Of a stretch of DNA of 64,000 nucleotides, positions 31,413-40,670 are shown piece by piece. This DNA comes from JBAZTO01 sp041661865. Its GTDB lineage: Bacteria > Planctomycetota > Phycisphaerae > SM23-33. Within the stretch, counting starts at the first letter, position 1. Each line of letters begins with the position of its first letter. The notes beneath the pieces are model-generated. The model did not search any database and was not told the DNA's origin. It saw nothing but the letters and a program-made list of their open reading frames with translations. Location of the stretch: contig JBAZTO010000014.1 in assembly GCA_041661865.1 (NCBI GenBank), forward strand, positions 4,960 through 68,959. Reading direction: 5' to 3'. The translations under genes were made by a program, and so were the position numbers.

Positions 31413-31561
31413 CGGGGCCGTGAGGCCCCGGAAGGCGTCCTCTTTGTCGCTCAAGCCCCGGTGGGGCGAAAGAAATCCTACCGGCCCGTCGGGCCTTGTG
31501 TTCCTGGGCCAGCCACCGGGGCCTGACGGCCCCGGCCAAATCCTTCTCGGCCCTTCGGGCC
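31413..31561. repeat. array of five short GC hairpins
   Basis: Perfect stems at 31413-31430 (CGGGGCC-GTGA-GGCCCCG region), 31455-31467 (GCCCCGGTGGGGC), 31483-31495 (GGCCCGTCGGGCC), 31516-31535 (CCGGGGCC-TGAC-GGCCCCGG) and 31549-31561 (GGCCCTTCGGGCC). Spacing is 15-25 bases. The loops differ while the GGCC-type arms recur. Confidence 0.75.
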
Positions 31562-31621
31562 TACCGGTGAGCAAGTTACACGCAGGAGAGACTAATCCGT
31601 GGTATTCCGCGTGCAATGAAA

Positions 31622-31672
31622 CGGCCCACACTACGAACTACGACCTGTTTTTCGCAGGCCGGCAGGCCCGCC
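31622..31672 (+). repeat. ACTACGAACTACGACC-type repeat, copy A
   Basis: CCACACTACGAACTACGACC, then TGTTTTTCGCAGG, then CCGGCAGGCCCGC. The reverse complement of 63208-63261 carries the same three blocks in the same order. Confidence 0.65.
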
Positions 31673-31681
31673 CCACATCAC

Positions 31682-32788
31682 TTAAGATGCTTTCCGCCGC
31701 CTCAGGATCGCCAGGCCGCCGAGGGCCAGCAGCGACAGCGTGGCGGGTTCGGGAACAACGTCCCACCCAATCAAGTCAAGTGCGGCGAGATCATTGTTGG
31801 AGATGGACAGTAGTTCGCCGGCCGCGGCCGTCGGATCCAAGATCCCGATGCCCAAGTTGTCCTTCCAGTGGGAAGCTTGCCTTCCGTCGCCGTAGTATTG
31901 GCCGGTGGACATCAACGCGGAACCGTCGCCGTGGTAGAACGATTGCGATCCCCCTGGGACAAGATCGCGCGGCGTGGTCGTAAAATCGAACCCGCTGCCC
32001 AAGTCGCTGGTCAAAAATCTGAAGTAGTCGAGCGGCCGGGGCCAGACGTCCGTGGCGACCTGGCCGTTGTGGAGCACGGAATCCACATAATCTTCCTCGC
32101 TGACGAACCCGAGGTTGTGGCCGATTTCATGCACGGCTATACCCTCGAAGTCATAGGCGCCGGGGGTAATACCGTCGCTCGCGTCAAAGTCCCAGGAGAA
32201 ATTGCTGGAGAACGTGATGCTGCCGTCGCTGCCGCTGTAGGCCCCGCCCAGGGCCTTGTAGTTGGCGCTGGTCAGCCAGGACGTGCCATCCAGGGCAAAA
32301 CCCGATGGTAAACGGACGGACAACTGCGAGGATGTAGGCAAGTTCGGCAACAGCGACAGTTCTCGCGGCTTGCCTTCCACGCCTCCGGCGACCAGGTTCC
32401 GCACGGTGTCATAGCCGCCCGCCAACATCGTCGAACTGCTCTGGCCAAGGATACCGGAACCCAGCGGCTGGTAATCCAGATTCAGGTTTATCGTAACCGG
32501 ATCTCTAAGCACGTCCGCCCACCGCTGCGCGGCCCGCTGAAAGGCCGCTTGCGCCTGTAAGTTGCCCGACAGCCCTGACCCGTAAGTGAGGCCGAAAGCG
32601 GCGTTATTGGCAATAAGGTCTTCACGCGGAGTCAGGCCGATCGGTTGGCTGGCCGCCTGAAGGACATCTCCGCACATGGAAAACTCGTGAACAATAACCG
32701 GTTCCGCGATTGCCTGTGGAACAAAGAGCAAAACCGCAAGGCATAACACAGCCGCCGGCTTAATGACGGCAGATCCCTTCCTTATCAT
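31682..32788 (-). CDS. PEP-CTERM zinc metalloprotease-like protein
   Basis: 368 residues; ATG behind AAAGGAAGG. Signal peptide 1-28 (ends PQAIA). HEIGHNLGF (about 219-227) is the HExxHxxGx zinc site of metzincin-like proteases, and ALMSTG about 50 residues on may be the Met-turn. The C-terminus VPEPATLSLLALGGLAILRRRK is a complete PEP-CTERM signal. This matches a PEP-CTERM metalloprotease family that I recall from planctomycetes. Probably surface-attached after exosortase processing. Substrate unknown. Confidence 0.85.
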   Translation of the reverse strand: MIRKGSAVIKPAAVLCLAVLLFVPQAIAEPVIVHEFSMCGDVLQAASQPIGLTPREDLIANNAAFGLTYGSGLSGNLQAQAAFQRAAQRWADVLRDPVTINLNLDYQPLGSGILGQSSSTMLAGGYDTVRNLVAGGVEGKPRELSLLPNLPTSSQLSVRLPSGFALDGTSWLTSANYKALGGAYSGSDGSITFSSNFSWDFDASDGITPGAYDFEGIAVHEIGHNLGFVSEEDYVDSVLHNGQVATDVWPRPLDYFRFLTSDLGSGFDFTTTPRDLVPGGSQSFYHGDGSALMSTGQYYGDGRQASHWKDNLGIGILDPTAAAGELLSISNNDLAALDLIGWDVVPEPATLSLLALGGLAILRRRKAS

Positions 32789-33250
32789 CTCGCTTCGCCT
32801 TCCTTTCGCGCTCCATGCTCCTGATAGTCCGTGACGACGACGCGGGAAGCGCCGCGCGTAGCGGACTCTTATATGGACAATGGAGTATCGGCCGAGCGGC
32901 CTTTGAGGCAGGGGCGTTTAAGCGAGAACGCTGCCCTGCCCTCGACGTGGATCGCCCGCCTGCGCTCCCCAGGCGGGTGTCGAAGCACGGATAGACTACC
33001 GCGCTCGCGCCGTTGCGCCTAGAGGGAAACCAGCTTATTTCGGCGGATACGAACGCCCGCGACAAGAGTTACATCATGACTTAAGCGGCCATGAACCGCC
33101 GCCGGAACGCTTCCAGGATCTGGCAAGTTCGGCTGAGCCTGATTGTTTTCACCCGTTTTGGGGATTGTCTTGACCAGTTGATGGACAGTGTTTATCCTTC
33201 CTGTCCACGATTGTCCAATAGTGATGCGTTTTGAGAGGATAAGGCCGATC
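32789..33250. other. divergent intergenic region
   Basis: About 460 bases between the metalloprotease and the HTH-EIIA regulator. I see no gene. An inverted repeat at 33183-33206 lies close to the regulator start. TTGACC at 33171 may be a -35 box, without a convincing -10. Confidence 0.4.
33183..33206. promoter_or_regulatory. possible operator, GGACAG-N12-CTGTCC
   Basis: Perfect 6-bp inverted repeat 45 bases before the HTH-EIIA start codon. It could be bound by that protein. Short repeats of this size occur by chance, so support is weak. Confidence 0.3.
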
Positions 33251-33949
33251 ATGATAGTGGGCGTTCGAGCAGCGGCAGAGCTTCTGGGCGTCTCTGAGAA
33301 GACGGTCTACCGCTGGGTCAGCCAAGGCAAGCTCCCAGCCTACCGGGTGAACGAGCAGTATCGCTTCAACCGGGCCGAACTGCTGGAGTGGGCCACCTCC
33401 CAGCGGATCAACGTCTCGGTGCGGATTCTGGAAGAGCCCGAAGACGGCGCGTGCGTGCCCAGTCTGGAGCAGGCCCTGCGTGCGGGCGGAGTGTTCTACC
33501 GCCTGGAGGGCAATGACAAGTTGTCGGTCCTGCACTCGGTGGTGGAGGTCATGCCCCTGCCCGAAGAGGTGGATCGCTCGTTCTTGGAGCAGGTGCTGCT
33601 GGCGCGCGAGGCGGTGGCCTCGACGGCCATCGGCGACGGCATCGCCATCCCGCACGTCCGCAACCCCATCGTGCTGCACATTCCCTACCCGATGATCGCG
33701 CTGTGCTTCCCCGAGCACTCGGTGGACTTCGGCGCCTTGGACGGCAAGCCGGTGCATACGCTGTTCACCATTGTCAGCCCCACGATCAAGGGGCACCTGG
33801 GGCTGCTGTCCCGCCTGGCCTTTGCGCTGCACGACAAGGAGTTCAGCGACGTGCTGCTGGCCCAGGGTTCGCGCGAGGCGCTGTTCCAGCACATTCGACG
33901 GATCGATGACATGATCGCCCAGCACACCAGCCCGGCAGGAGCGCAGTAG
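33251..33949 (+). CDS. HTH-PTS EIIA fusion regulator
   Basis: 232 residues from ATG 33251, with AGGATAAGG upstream; in-frame sequence from 33188 is probably untranslated. Residues 1-50 are a MerR/excisionase-type helix-turn-helix (AAAELLGVSEKTVYRWVSQG, then KLPAYRVNEQYRF). Residues about 75-225 are a PTS EIIA type-2 (fructose/mannitol) domain with the phosphorylatable His135 in GDGIAIPHVRNP. No EIIB/EIIC is present, so this is a sensor, not a transporter part. It lies two bases before the membrane-complex genes and is surely co-transcribed. Phosphorylation-dependent control of that operon is the obvious hypothesis. Similar HTH-EIIA proteins exist in planctomycetes. Confidence 0.88.
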   Translation: MIVGVRAAAELLGVSEKTVYRWVSQGKLPAYRVNEQYRFNRAELLEWATSQRINVSVRILEEPEDGACVPSLEQALRAGGVFYRLEGNDKLSVLHSVVEVMPLPEEVDRSFLEQVLLAREAVASTAIGDGIAIPHVRNPIVLHIPYPMIALCFPEHSVDFGALDGKPVHTLFTIVSPTIKGHLGLLSRLAFALHDKEFSDVLLAQGSREALFQHIRRIDDMIAQHTSPAGAQ

Positions 33950-33951
33950 AC

Positions 33952-35961
33952 GTGTATCTGTTTACATCTGCGTTGGCGGTGCTGGTCCTGGGCGGCTTGG
34001 CGTGCCTGCTGCTGGGGCGTCGGAAGATCGCCTCGCATGTCGGCGCGGCGGCGGCCCTGGCTGGCTCGGCCACCGCGATGGTCGCGAGCCTGCTGGTTCT
34101 GCTTGGCCGCTCGGCGGGCGAGCTGACGCTGGCCTGGCCCATCCCCTTCGGTTCCTTCCGCGTGGGCATGGACGGCCTGTCGGCCTTCTTCGCCGTCACT
34201 CTCTCGCTGATCACTGCCCTGGCGGCCGTCTACGGTGTCGCGTACCTGCGGCCGTTCCGCGCGAGCAGTCCCTCGAAGAACCTCGGGGCCACCTGGTTCT
34301 TCTATAACCTGCTCACCGCGAGCATGCTGCTGGTGGTGGCCTCCCGCAACGGCGTGCTGTTCCTGCTGGCCTGGGAGATTATGTCCCTGGCGTCCTTCTT
34401 CCTGGTGATGTTCGAGGACGAAAAGCCGGCCACCCTCTCAGCCGGCTGGGTCTACCTGGTCGCCACGCACCTGGGGACGGCCTTCCTGCTGGCGTTATTC
34501 GTGCTCATGAGCGGGCCGTCCATGGACTTCGCGGCCATGCCCGCCGGCTCGGCCGGGCTGGCCAACGCGTGCTTCCTGCTGGCCGTGGCAGGCTTTGGGA
34601 CCAAGGCCGGCTTTGTGCCGCTGCACGTCTGGCTGCCCGAGGCGCATCCGGCGGCCCCTTCGCACGTCTCGGCGGTGATGAGCGGCGTGATGATCAAGCT
34701 GGGCATCTACGGCCTGCTGCGGACGCTGACGCTCCTGCCGGCCTCGCCGGCCTGGTGGGGCTGGACGCTGGTGGGCATCGGGGCGGTCTCCGGCATCGGC
34801 GGCGTGCTGATGGCGCTGGCCCAGCATGACCTCAAGCGTCTGCTGGCCTATCACAGTGTGGAGAACATCGGAATCATCGCCATGGGGCTGGGCCTGGGGC
34901 TGCTGGGCATCAGCACCGGCAACGACCTGGTCGCGGTGCTGGGCATTTTCGGCGCCCTACTGCACGTCTGGAACCACGCCCTGTTCAAGAGCCTGTTGTT
35001 TTTGTGCGCCGGGGCCGTCGTGCATGCCACCGGCACCCGCGATATCGAGCAGATGGGCGGGCTAATCAAACGCATGCCGACCACGGGCGCCACGTTCCTG
35101 ATCGGCTCGGCCTCCATCTGCGGCCTGCCGCCGCTGAACGGCTTCCTCAGCGAACTGGCGATTTACCTGGCGGCGTTTTTCGCGCTGACCGCCCCCTCGG
35201 CGGCCAAGACGACCGTCGTGGCCAGCCTGGTGGTGATCGCGTCACTGGCCCTGATCGGCGGACTGGCGGCGGCGTGCTTTGCCAAGGCTTTCGGCGCCGT
35301 CTTTCTGGGCCTCTGGCGGAAGGCCCCGGGCGACCACGACATCGCCGCCCACGAAGCGCCCCTGGCCATGCGCGGGCCGATGCTCGTGCTGGCAGGCCTG
35401 TGCGTGCTGACGGGACTGGCCGGGCCCCTGGCCATCGCGGCGTTTCTGCCGGCGACTATGTCGGATTCGTCTCTGGCGCTGCAGCCGATCGGCCAGGTGT
35501 TCTCGGGCGTCGGCATCGGCGTTTGGGCCCTGCTGGCCCTGATCGTCGGTGTGGCGATCCTGCGCAGGAAGTTGCTCGCAGGCAGGACAGTCACCGCCGG
35601 GCCGACATGGGACTGCGGCTACGTCGCTTCTGCGCAGCGAGCCCCGCGCATACAGTACACCGCCTCGTCATTGGCTGCGCCGATTCTATTTCTGTTTCGC
35701 TCGATCCTTCGGCCGCGGGTCAAGGTCCGTCCGCCCCAAGGCCTGTTCCCCCAGAATCCATCCGACGCCTCGCTGCACACGCATGTCGAGGACTTCTTCC
35801 TGCATCGCGTCTTTGGCGGGCTTTTCGGGGACAGGGGCCTGCTGGCCCGGCTGTCGGGCGCGATGAGGTGGCTCCAGGCCGGGCCCAACCAATTGTACGT
35901 GCTGTACGTGGCGCTGGCGATCCTGGCCCTGCTGGTCTGGAAGTTGGGAGGCCGACCATGA
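33952..35961 (+). CDS. HyfB-like proton-pumping subunit (hydrogenase-4 related)
   Basis: 669 residues from GTG 33952, AGGAG ten bases upstream. A polytopic protein of the NuoL/M/N-MrpA/D antiporter family with about 14-16 membrane helices. FLLAWEIMSLASFFLVM carries the key helix-5 Glu, and FGTKAGFVPLHVWLPEAHPA is the helix-7 Lys region typical of HyfB/HycC. A long C-terminal part (about 560-669) with a soluble loop and a last helix is also Hyf-like. In complex I relatives this subunit translocates H+ or Na+. It opens a six-gene set running to 41435. Confidence 0.9.
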   Translation: MYLFTSALAVLVLGGLACLLLGRRKIASHVGAAAALAGSATAMVASLLVLLGRSAGELTLAWPIPFGSFRVGMDGLSAFFAVTLSLITALAAVYGVAYLRPFRASSPSKNLGATWFFYNLLTASMLLVVASRNGVLFLLAWEIMSLASFFLVMFEDEKPATLSAGWVYLVATHLGTAFLLALFVLMSGPSMDFAAMPAGSAGLANACFLLAVAGFGTKAGFVPLHVWLPEAHPAAPSHVSAVMSGVMIKLGIYGLLRTLTLLPASPAWWGWTLVGIGAVSGIGGVLMALAQHDLKRLLAYHSVENIGIIAMGLGLGLLGISTGNDLVAVLGIFGALLHVWNHALFKSLLFLCAGAVVHATGTRDIEQMGGLIKRMPTTGATFLIGSASICGLPPLNGFLSELAIYLAAFFALTAPSAAKTTVVASLVVIASLALIGGLAAACFAKAFGAVFLGLWRKAPGDHDIAAHEAPLAMRGPMLVLAGLCVLTGLAGPLAIAAFLPATMSDSSLALQPIGQVFSGVGIGVWALLALIVGVAILRRKLLAGRTVTAGPTWDCGYVASAQRAPRIQYTASSLAAPILFLFRSILRPRVKVRPPQGLFPQNPSDASLHTHVEDFFLHRVFGGLFGDRGLLARLSGAMRWLQAGPNQLYVLYVALAILALLVWKLGGRP

Positions 35962-36872
35962 CACTGCTGGCCCTCGCACATGTGCTGCTGGCACTGGCCG
36001 GCGCGCCGCTGCTGCTGGGCGTGATCAATCGCGTCAAGGCGTTCTTCGCCGGGCGGTGCGGACCTCGCCTGCTCCAGCCGTACTCCGACCTGTTCAAGCT
36101 CCTGCGCAAAGGCGCCGTCTACAGCCGGACCACCAGTTGGGTCTTCCGCGCCGGCCCGGTCGTGGGCCTGGGCGCGGTGCTGGCTGCACTGGCGCTGGTG
36201 CCGCTGGGGTCGATCCCGGCCTTGCTGGCCTTTCCCGGCGACCTGCTGCTCTTTGCCTACCTGCTGGGGCTCATGCGGTTCGTGACGATCCTGGCCGCAA
36301 TGGACACCGGCTCACCCTTCGAGGGCATGGGCGCCAGCCGCGAGGCCCAATTCTCCATGCTGGCCGAGCCGGCGCTGCTGCTGGGCCTGGCGGCCATCGC
36401 GGTGGCCGGCAAGAGCACCTCCCTCAGCGGCATGCTGGGCGGTCTGAGCCTGGGCATCCTGGCCAGCCCGGCCGGGCCGGCGCTGCTCCTGGTGGCCTCG
36501 GCGCTGCTGGTGGTCCTGCTGACGGAGAACGCCCGCATCCCGGTGGACGACCCCAACACGCACCTGGAATTGACGATGATCCACGAGGTCATGGTGCTCG
36601 ACCACGGCGGCGTGGACCTGGGACTCATCCAGTACGCCGCGGCGCTGAAGTTCTGGGCACTGGCGGCAATCTTCGTATCCGTCGCGGTCCCCGTGCGGAC
36701 GGGCTATCCCCTGGCAGACCTGGCCGTGGGGGCGGGCCTGATGCTGGCGGTGGCGGTGGTCGTCGGGATTATCGAATCGACGATGGCCCGCCTCAGGCTC
36801 CTGCGCGTGCCGCAACTGTTGGTGACAGCCTGCGTCCTGTCGGCGCTGGCCCTGGCGATCGTATTGAGGTAA
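35958..36872 (+). CDS. HyfC/NuoH-like membrane subunit
   Basis: 304 residues; ATG overlaps the previous stop by four bases (ATGA). Eight hydrophobic helices. Cytoplasmic loops carry GRCGPRLLQPYSDLFKLLRK and ENARIPVDDPNTHLELTMIH, the hallmark of NuoH/HycD/HyfC, the subunit that joins the electron arm to the pump. Length matches HyfC. Confidence 0.92.
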   Translation: MTLLALAHVLLALAGAPLLLGVINRVKAFFAGRCGPRLLQPYSDLFKLLRKGAVYSRTTSWVFRAGPVVGLGAVLAALALVPLGSIPALLAFPGDLLLFAYLLGLMRFVTILAAMDTGSPFEGMGASREAQFSMLAEPALLLGLAAIAVAGKSTSLSGMLGGLSLGILASPAGPALLLVASALLVVLLTENARIPVDDPNTHLELTMIHEVMVLDHGGVDLGLIQYAAALKFWALAAIFVSVAVPVRTGYPLADLAVGAGLMLAVAVVVGIIESTMARLRLLRVPQLLVTACVLSALALAIVLR

Positions 36873-36877
36873 CCCCG

Positions 36878-37519
36878 ATGCAGACGGCTTTGGACATATT
36901 GAGCGTGCTGCTGGTGCTGGCGAACCTGCGCCTGCTGGGTTCCAGCCGGCTTAGCGCGTGCATCCAGACGGTGGCGATCCAGGCGGTGCTGCTGGGCACG
37001 ACGGCGATCCTGGCCAACGCCTCCCATCTGGACGTTCGCCTGGTGGCCATCGTGCTGGTCAGCACGGCCCTCAAGGCGGGCGTGCTGCCCTGGCTGCTCC
37101 GCCGGGCCCTTCGCGAAAGCGAGGCCAACAAGGAAGTCCAGCCCTTCATCGGCTTCACTCCCTCGCTGCTGGCCGGCGCGGGACTGCTGGGGGTCTGCTT
37201 CTTTATCGCCGCGCCGCTGCAGTCCGACGTGATCGGATCGAGCCTGCTGATTCCCGTCTCGCTGTTTACCGTGGTGGCCGGCCTGCTGGTGATCGTTTCG
37301 CGCCGCAAGGCCATCACCCAGGTGGTGGGCTACCTGGCCATGGAGAACGGCATCTACGCGTTCGGCATGGCCTTCGCGATCCAGGAGCCCCTGCTGGTGG
37401 AAATGGGCGTGCTGCTGGACGTGCTGGTGGCGGTGTTCGTCATGGGCATCATCATCTACCACATCAGCCGGGAGTTTGACCACATGGACACCGACCGGCT
37501 GGCGGAGTTGAAGGACTGA
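36878..37519 (+). CDS. HyfE-like membrane subunit
   Basis: 213 residues, ATG five bases after the previous gene. Six hydrophobic helices. It fits HyfE, which contains a NuoK-like core (VVGYLAMENGIYAFGMAF, with the membrane Glu conserved) after two to three extra helices. It is found only in hydrogenase-4-type and related complexes, so it helps separate this set from complex I. Confidence 0.9.
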   Translation: MQTALDILSVLLVLANLRLLGSSRLSACIQTVAIQAVLLGTTAILANASHLDVRLVAIVLVSTALKAGVLPWLLRRALRESEANKEVQPFIGFTPSLLAGAGLLGVCFFIAAPLQSDVIGSSLLIPVSLFTVVAGLLVIVSRRKAITQVVGYLAMENGIYAFGMAFAIQEPLLVEMGVLLDVLVAVFVMGIIIYHISREFDHMDTDRLAELKD

Positions 37520-37521
37520 CG

Positions 37522-39162
37522 ATGATCTGGGCATTGTTGCTGATACCGACGCTGGCGGCTGGGTTGGCCTTCCTCCCCTCGCCGTCTTCCCGCAAGGCTG
37601 CGGCCTCCTCTGCGCTGCGACGCGCCCTGCTGCCCGCGGCCGCCGGCTGCCATGCCGCCCTGACCGCGGCGACCTGGGTCTTCCCCCAAGGCCACGCCGC
37701 GTCAATCCTAAACGGCTGGCTGGGCCTGGATGCGATCTCGCGGCTGTTCCTGACCGTGACCAGCGCGTTGTTCCTGGCCTGCTCGTTCTACGCCGTCGGC
37801 TATCTGCGGCGAGAGCGAGACCTGGGAACAAACCCCGCGGATGCGACGCCCTTTCCACATGCCGCGCCGGGTTCGGACCTGGGCGACGCCCCCGAGGGAC
37901 GATTCATCGGCTGCCTGTTGCTATTCCTGGCGACCATGACGCTGGTGGCCCTGTCGCGCCACATGGGCCTGCTGTGGGTGGCCGTCGAGGCTACCACGCT
38001 GGCCAGCGCCCCGCTGATCTACTACCACCGCAACCCGCGCAGCCTGGAGGCCACCTGGAAGTACCTGCTGATCTGCTCGGTGGGCATCGCCCTGGCGCTG
38101 CTGGGCAACTTCTTCCTGGCCGTGGCCGCCAAGGGCTCTTCGCGGGCAGAGGCGGCCAAGGCCACGCACGCGCCGCTCCTGCAGGCGAGGTCTTCCGAGA
38201 ATTCCGTGGTAATCTCGACGACCACCCAGGCCGCCGAAGCAGCAGATACGAGCCTGCACATGACCCTCGACGACCTGGCCGCTCAAGCCAGGCGGCTTGA
38301 TCCCGCGTGGCTCAAGGCGGCCTTCTGCCTGCTGCTGGTGGGCTACGGCACCAAGATGGGCCTGGCCCCCATGCACACCTGGCTGCCCGACGCCCATAGC
38401 GAGGCCCCGTCGGTCGTCTCGGCCCTGCTCTCGGGGGCGCTGCTCAACTGCGCCTTCCTGGGCATCCTGCGGGCGCACGCGATCGTCTCGGCCGCCGGCA
38501 TGGGAGCTTTCAGCGGCCAGTTACTGACGATCTTCGGCCTGCTCTCGATGGGCCTGGCCGCCGTGTTCGTCATCCGGCAGTCCGACTACAAGCGGATGCT
38601 GGCCTACTCCAGCGTCGAGCACATGGGCGTGCTGTCGCTGGGCGCGGGCCTGGGCGGACTGGCGGGCCTGGGGGCCATGCTGCACGTGGTCAACCACTCC
38701 CTGGCCAAGGCGATGCTCTTCCTGCTGGCCGGCAACATCCTGGCCGCCTACCGCACCAAGAAGATCCCGCAGGTTCGCGGCCTGCTCGGAGTCCTGCCCG
38801 CCAGCGGCGTGCTGTGGATGGCCGGGTTCCTGGCCATTGTCGGCTCGCCGCCCTTTGGCCTGTTCGCCAGCGAACTGATCATCCTCAAGGGCGCGTTGCA
38901 GCAGGGTCGAGTCGCCGTGGCGGTCGGCTACCTGGCTGCGTTGGGCGTGATCTTCGTGGCCATGGCCAGGATCGTGCTGGGCATGACATACGGGCGCGTG
39001 GCCGAAGGATCTCCCGCGCTGACTGTGCGGCCGCGAGAGAAACTTCTGGCCGTCCTGCCGTCGCTGGCGCTGGGGGCGGCGGTGCTGGTCCTGGGCCTGT
39101 ATATTCCCCCCGCGCTGATGCGGGCGCTGGCCGCGGCGGCCCACGCGGTAGGAGTCGACTGA
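37522..39162 (+). CDS. HyfF-like proton-pumping subunit
   Basis: 546 residues, two bases after hyfE-like. A second NuoL/M/N-family antiporter-like subunit. LLWVAVEATTLASAPLIYYH has the conserved helix-5 Glu, and GYGTKMGLAPMHTWLPDAHS is the helix-7 Lys region. Between them lies an Ala-rich loop of about 45 residues (SSRAEAAKATHAPL...), longer than in E. coli HyfF. Two pump-like subunits plus HyfE is the hydrogenase-4/Ehr composition. Confidence 0.9.
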   Translation: MIWALLLIPTLAAGLAFLPSPSSRKAAASSALRRALLPAAAGCHAALTAATWVFPQGHAASILNGWLGLDAISRLFLTVTSALFLACSFYAVGYLRRERDLGTNPADATPFPHAAPGSDLGDAPEGRFIGCLLLFLATMTLVALSRHMGLLWVAVEATTLASAPLIYYHRNPRSLEATWKYLLICSVGIALALLGNFFLAVAAKGSSRAEAAKATHAPLLQARSSENSVVISTTTQAAEAADTSLHMTLDDLAAQARRLDPAWLKAAFCLLLVGYGTKMGLAPMHTWLPDAHSEAPSVVSALLSGALLNCAFLGILRAHAIVSAAGMGAFSGQLLTIFGLLSMGLAAVFVIRQSDYKRMLAYSSVEHMGVLSLGAGLGGLAGLGAMLHVVNHSLAKAMLFLLAGNILAAYRTKKIPQVRGLLGVLPASGVLWMAGFLAIVGSPPFGLFASELIILKGALQQGRVAVAVGYLAALGVIFVAMARIVLGMTYGRVAEGSPALTVRPREKLLAVLPSLALGAAVLVLGLYIPPALMRALAAAAHAVGVD

Positions 39163-40658
39163 TGCCCCTGGCCCGACAAGGACTCGACATTCATAACGCC
39201 CAGGCGATCGACCTGGCCGCGTGCCCGACCGTCGATTTCGCCGCCTTTCGCGACGTGGTCCTGCAAGCCCTCGATGATGGCGCGCGCCTGGCGGCCCTGG
39301 TCGCCATGCCTCGCGGCGGGAACCACGCCCGCCTGCTGGCCGTGCTCGCGCGGGCCGACGAGGGCCTGCTGTCGGTCCTCTCGTGCGAGGTGGCTGGGGA
39401 GTACCCGAGCCTGACGCCCCACTGCCCGCAGGCGCAGGGGTTCGAACGCGAAATCGCCGAGATTCACGGCATCATCCCGCTGGGACATCCCTGGCTCAAG
39501 CCGGTCCGCTATCAGCCGAACTCGCGCGGGGTGGCTGCGCCCATCGGCGAGGCTGACTTCTTCGCCATGTCCGGCGAGGAAGTGCACGAGGTGGCCGTCG
39601 GCCCGGTACACGCCGGCGTGATCGAGCCGGGCCACTTCCGCTTCCAATGCCACGGCGAGGACGTCTACCACCTGGAGATTTCGCTGGGCTACCAGCATCG
39701 CGGTGTCGAACGGGCCCTGCTGGGCGGGCCTGACAAACGCACGCGGCACTACATCGAGACGCTCTGCGGCGACACGACCGTCGGCCACGCGACGGCCTGG
39801 TGCCGCGCGACCGAGTCGCTCTCCCGCGTCCGAGTCCCGTTGCGGGCACAGGCCCTCCGCGGCATCGCCGCTGAGTTGGAGCGACTGGCCAACCACATCG
39901 GCGACCTGGGCGCACTGGCCGGCGACGTGGGCTATCTGCCGACGATGAGCTACTGTGGCCGCCTCCGTGGCGACGCCCTCAACATGACCGCCCTGCTCTG
40001 CGGCAACCGCTTCGGCAGGGGCCTGCTGGCCCCCGGCGGCGTGGCCTGCGACATCGATCAGGCGGTGGCCGAGGATCTGCTCGTGCGGCTGGCCGCACTG
40101 GAGGCCGACTCGCGCAGCGCGATCGAGCTGATGTTCCGCGCGCCGTCGGTGCTGGCGAGGCTGGAAGGCGTCGGCGCGATCTCGCCCGCCCTGGCCGCAC
40201 AGATCGGCCTGGTCGGTCTGGCCGCCCGGGCCAGCGGGTTACGGATCGACGTGCGACAGAATTTCCCCTACGGCATCTATCGCTTCGCCCACATCCCCGT
40301 CTGCACGTGGGGCGGCGGCGACTGCTTCGCCCGGGCCTACCTCCGCTGGCTGGAAGTCCAGCAGAGCATCGAGTTCCTCCGCGAGCAGCTCAAGGCCCTG
40401 CCGCAGGGGCCGGTGCTTGAGCCGGCCGGCGCGCTGGAGGCGGGCAAGCTGGTCGTCGCACTGACCGAAGGCTGGCGCGGCGAGATCGTCCACATCGCCG
40501 CGACCGACGATCATGGCCGATTCGCCTTCTACAAGGTGATCGACCCGTCCTTCCACAACTGGTTCGGCCTGGCCTGCGCGCTGCGGGGCCAGCAGATTTC
40601 CGACTTCCCCCTGTGCAACAAGAGTTTCAACCTGTCCTATTGCGGGCACGACCTGTAG
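39162..40658 (+). CDS. large subunit of hydrogenase-4-like (Ehr-type) complex
   Basis: 498 residues; start overlaps the previous stop by one base. A NuoC-like N-terminal domain (about 1-130; HGIIPLGHPWLKPVRY) is fused to a NuoD/NiFe large-subunit-like domain (about 150-498; SLGYQHRGVERALLGG). In group 4 hydrogenases the metal ligands are CGxC near the N-terminus and DPCxxC at the C-terminus. Here the first reads LCGDTTVGH, with the second Cys replaced by Thr. The end reads DFPLCNKSFNLSYCGHDL, with no DPCxxC. No C-terminal protease extension is present. It therefore probably holds no NiFe site and belongs with Ehr (hydrogenase-related) complexes of unknown electron acceptor. Confidence 0.85.
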   Translation: MPLARQGLDIHNAQAIDLAACPTVDFAAFRDVVLQALDDGARLAALVAMPRGGNHARLLAVLARADEGLLSVLSCEVAGEYPSLTPHCPQAQGFEREIAEIHGIIPLGHPWLKPVRYQPNSRGVAAPIGEADFFAMSGEEVHEVAVGPVHAGVIEPGHFRFQCHGEDVYHLEISLGYQHRGVERALLGGPDKRTRHYIETLCGDTTVGHATAWCRATESLSRVRVPLRAQALRGIAAELERLANHIGDLGALAGDVGYLPTMSYCGRLRGDALNMTALLCGNRFGRGLLAPGGVACDIDQAVAEDLLVRLAALEADSRSAIELMFRAPSVLARLEGVGAISPALAAQIGLVGLAARASGLRIDVRQNFPYGIYRFAHIPVCTWGGGDCFARAYLRWLEVQQSIEFLREQLKALPQGPVLEPAGALEAGKLVVALTEGWRGEIVHIAATDDHGRFAFYKVIDPSFHNWFGLACALRGQQISDFPLCNKSFNLSYCGHDL

Positions 40659-40670
40659 CGAGCAAGATCC

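Larger units (their letters stand above)
31379..31681. other. intergenic region of short hairpins
   Basis: About 300 bases between convergent genes, holding the hairpin array (31413-31561) and a repeat related to 63208-63261. No gene is supported. Confidence 0.6.
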
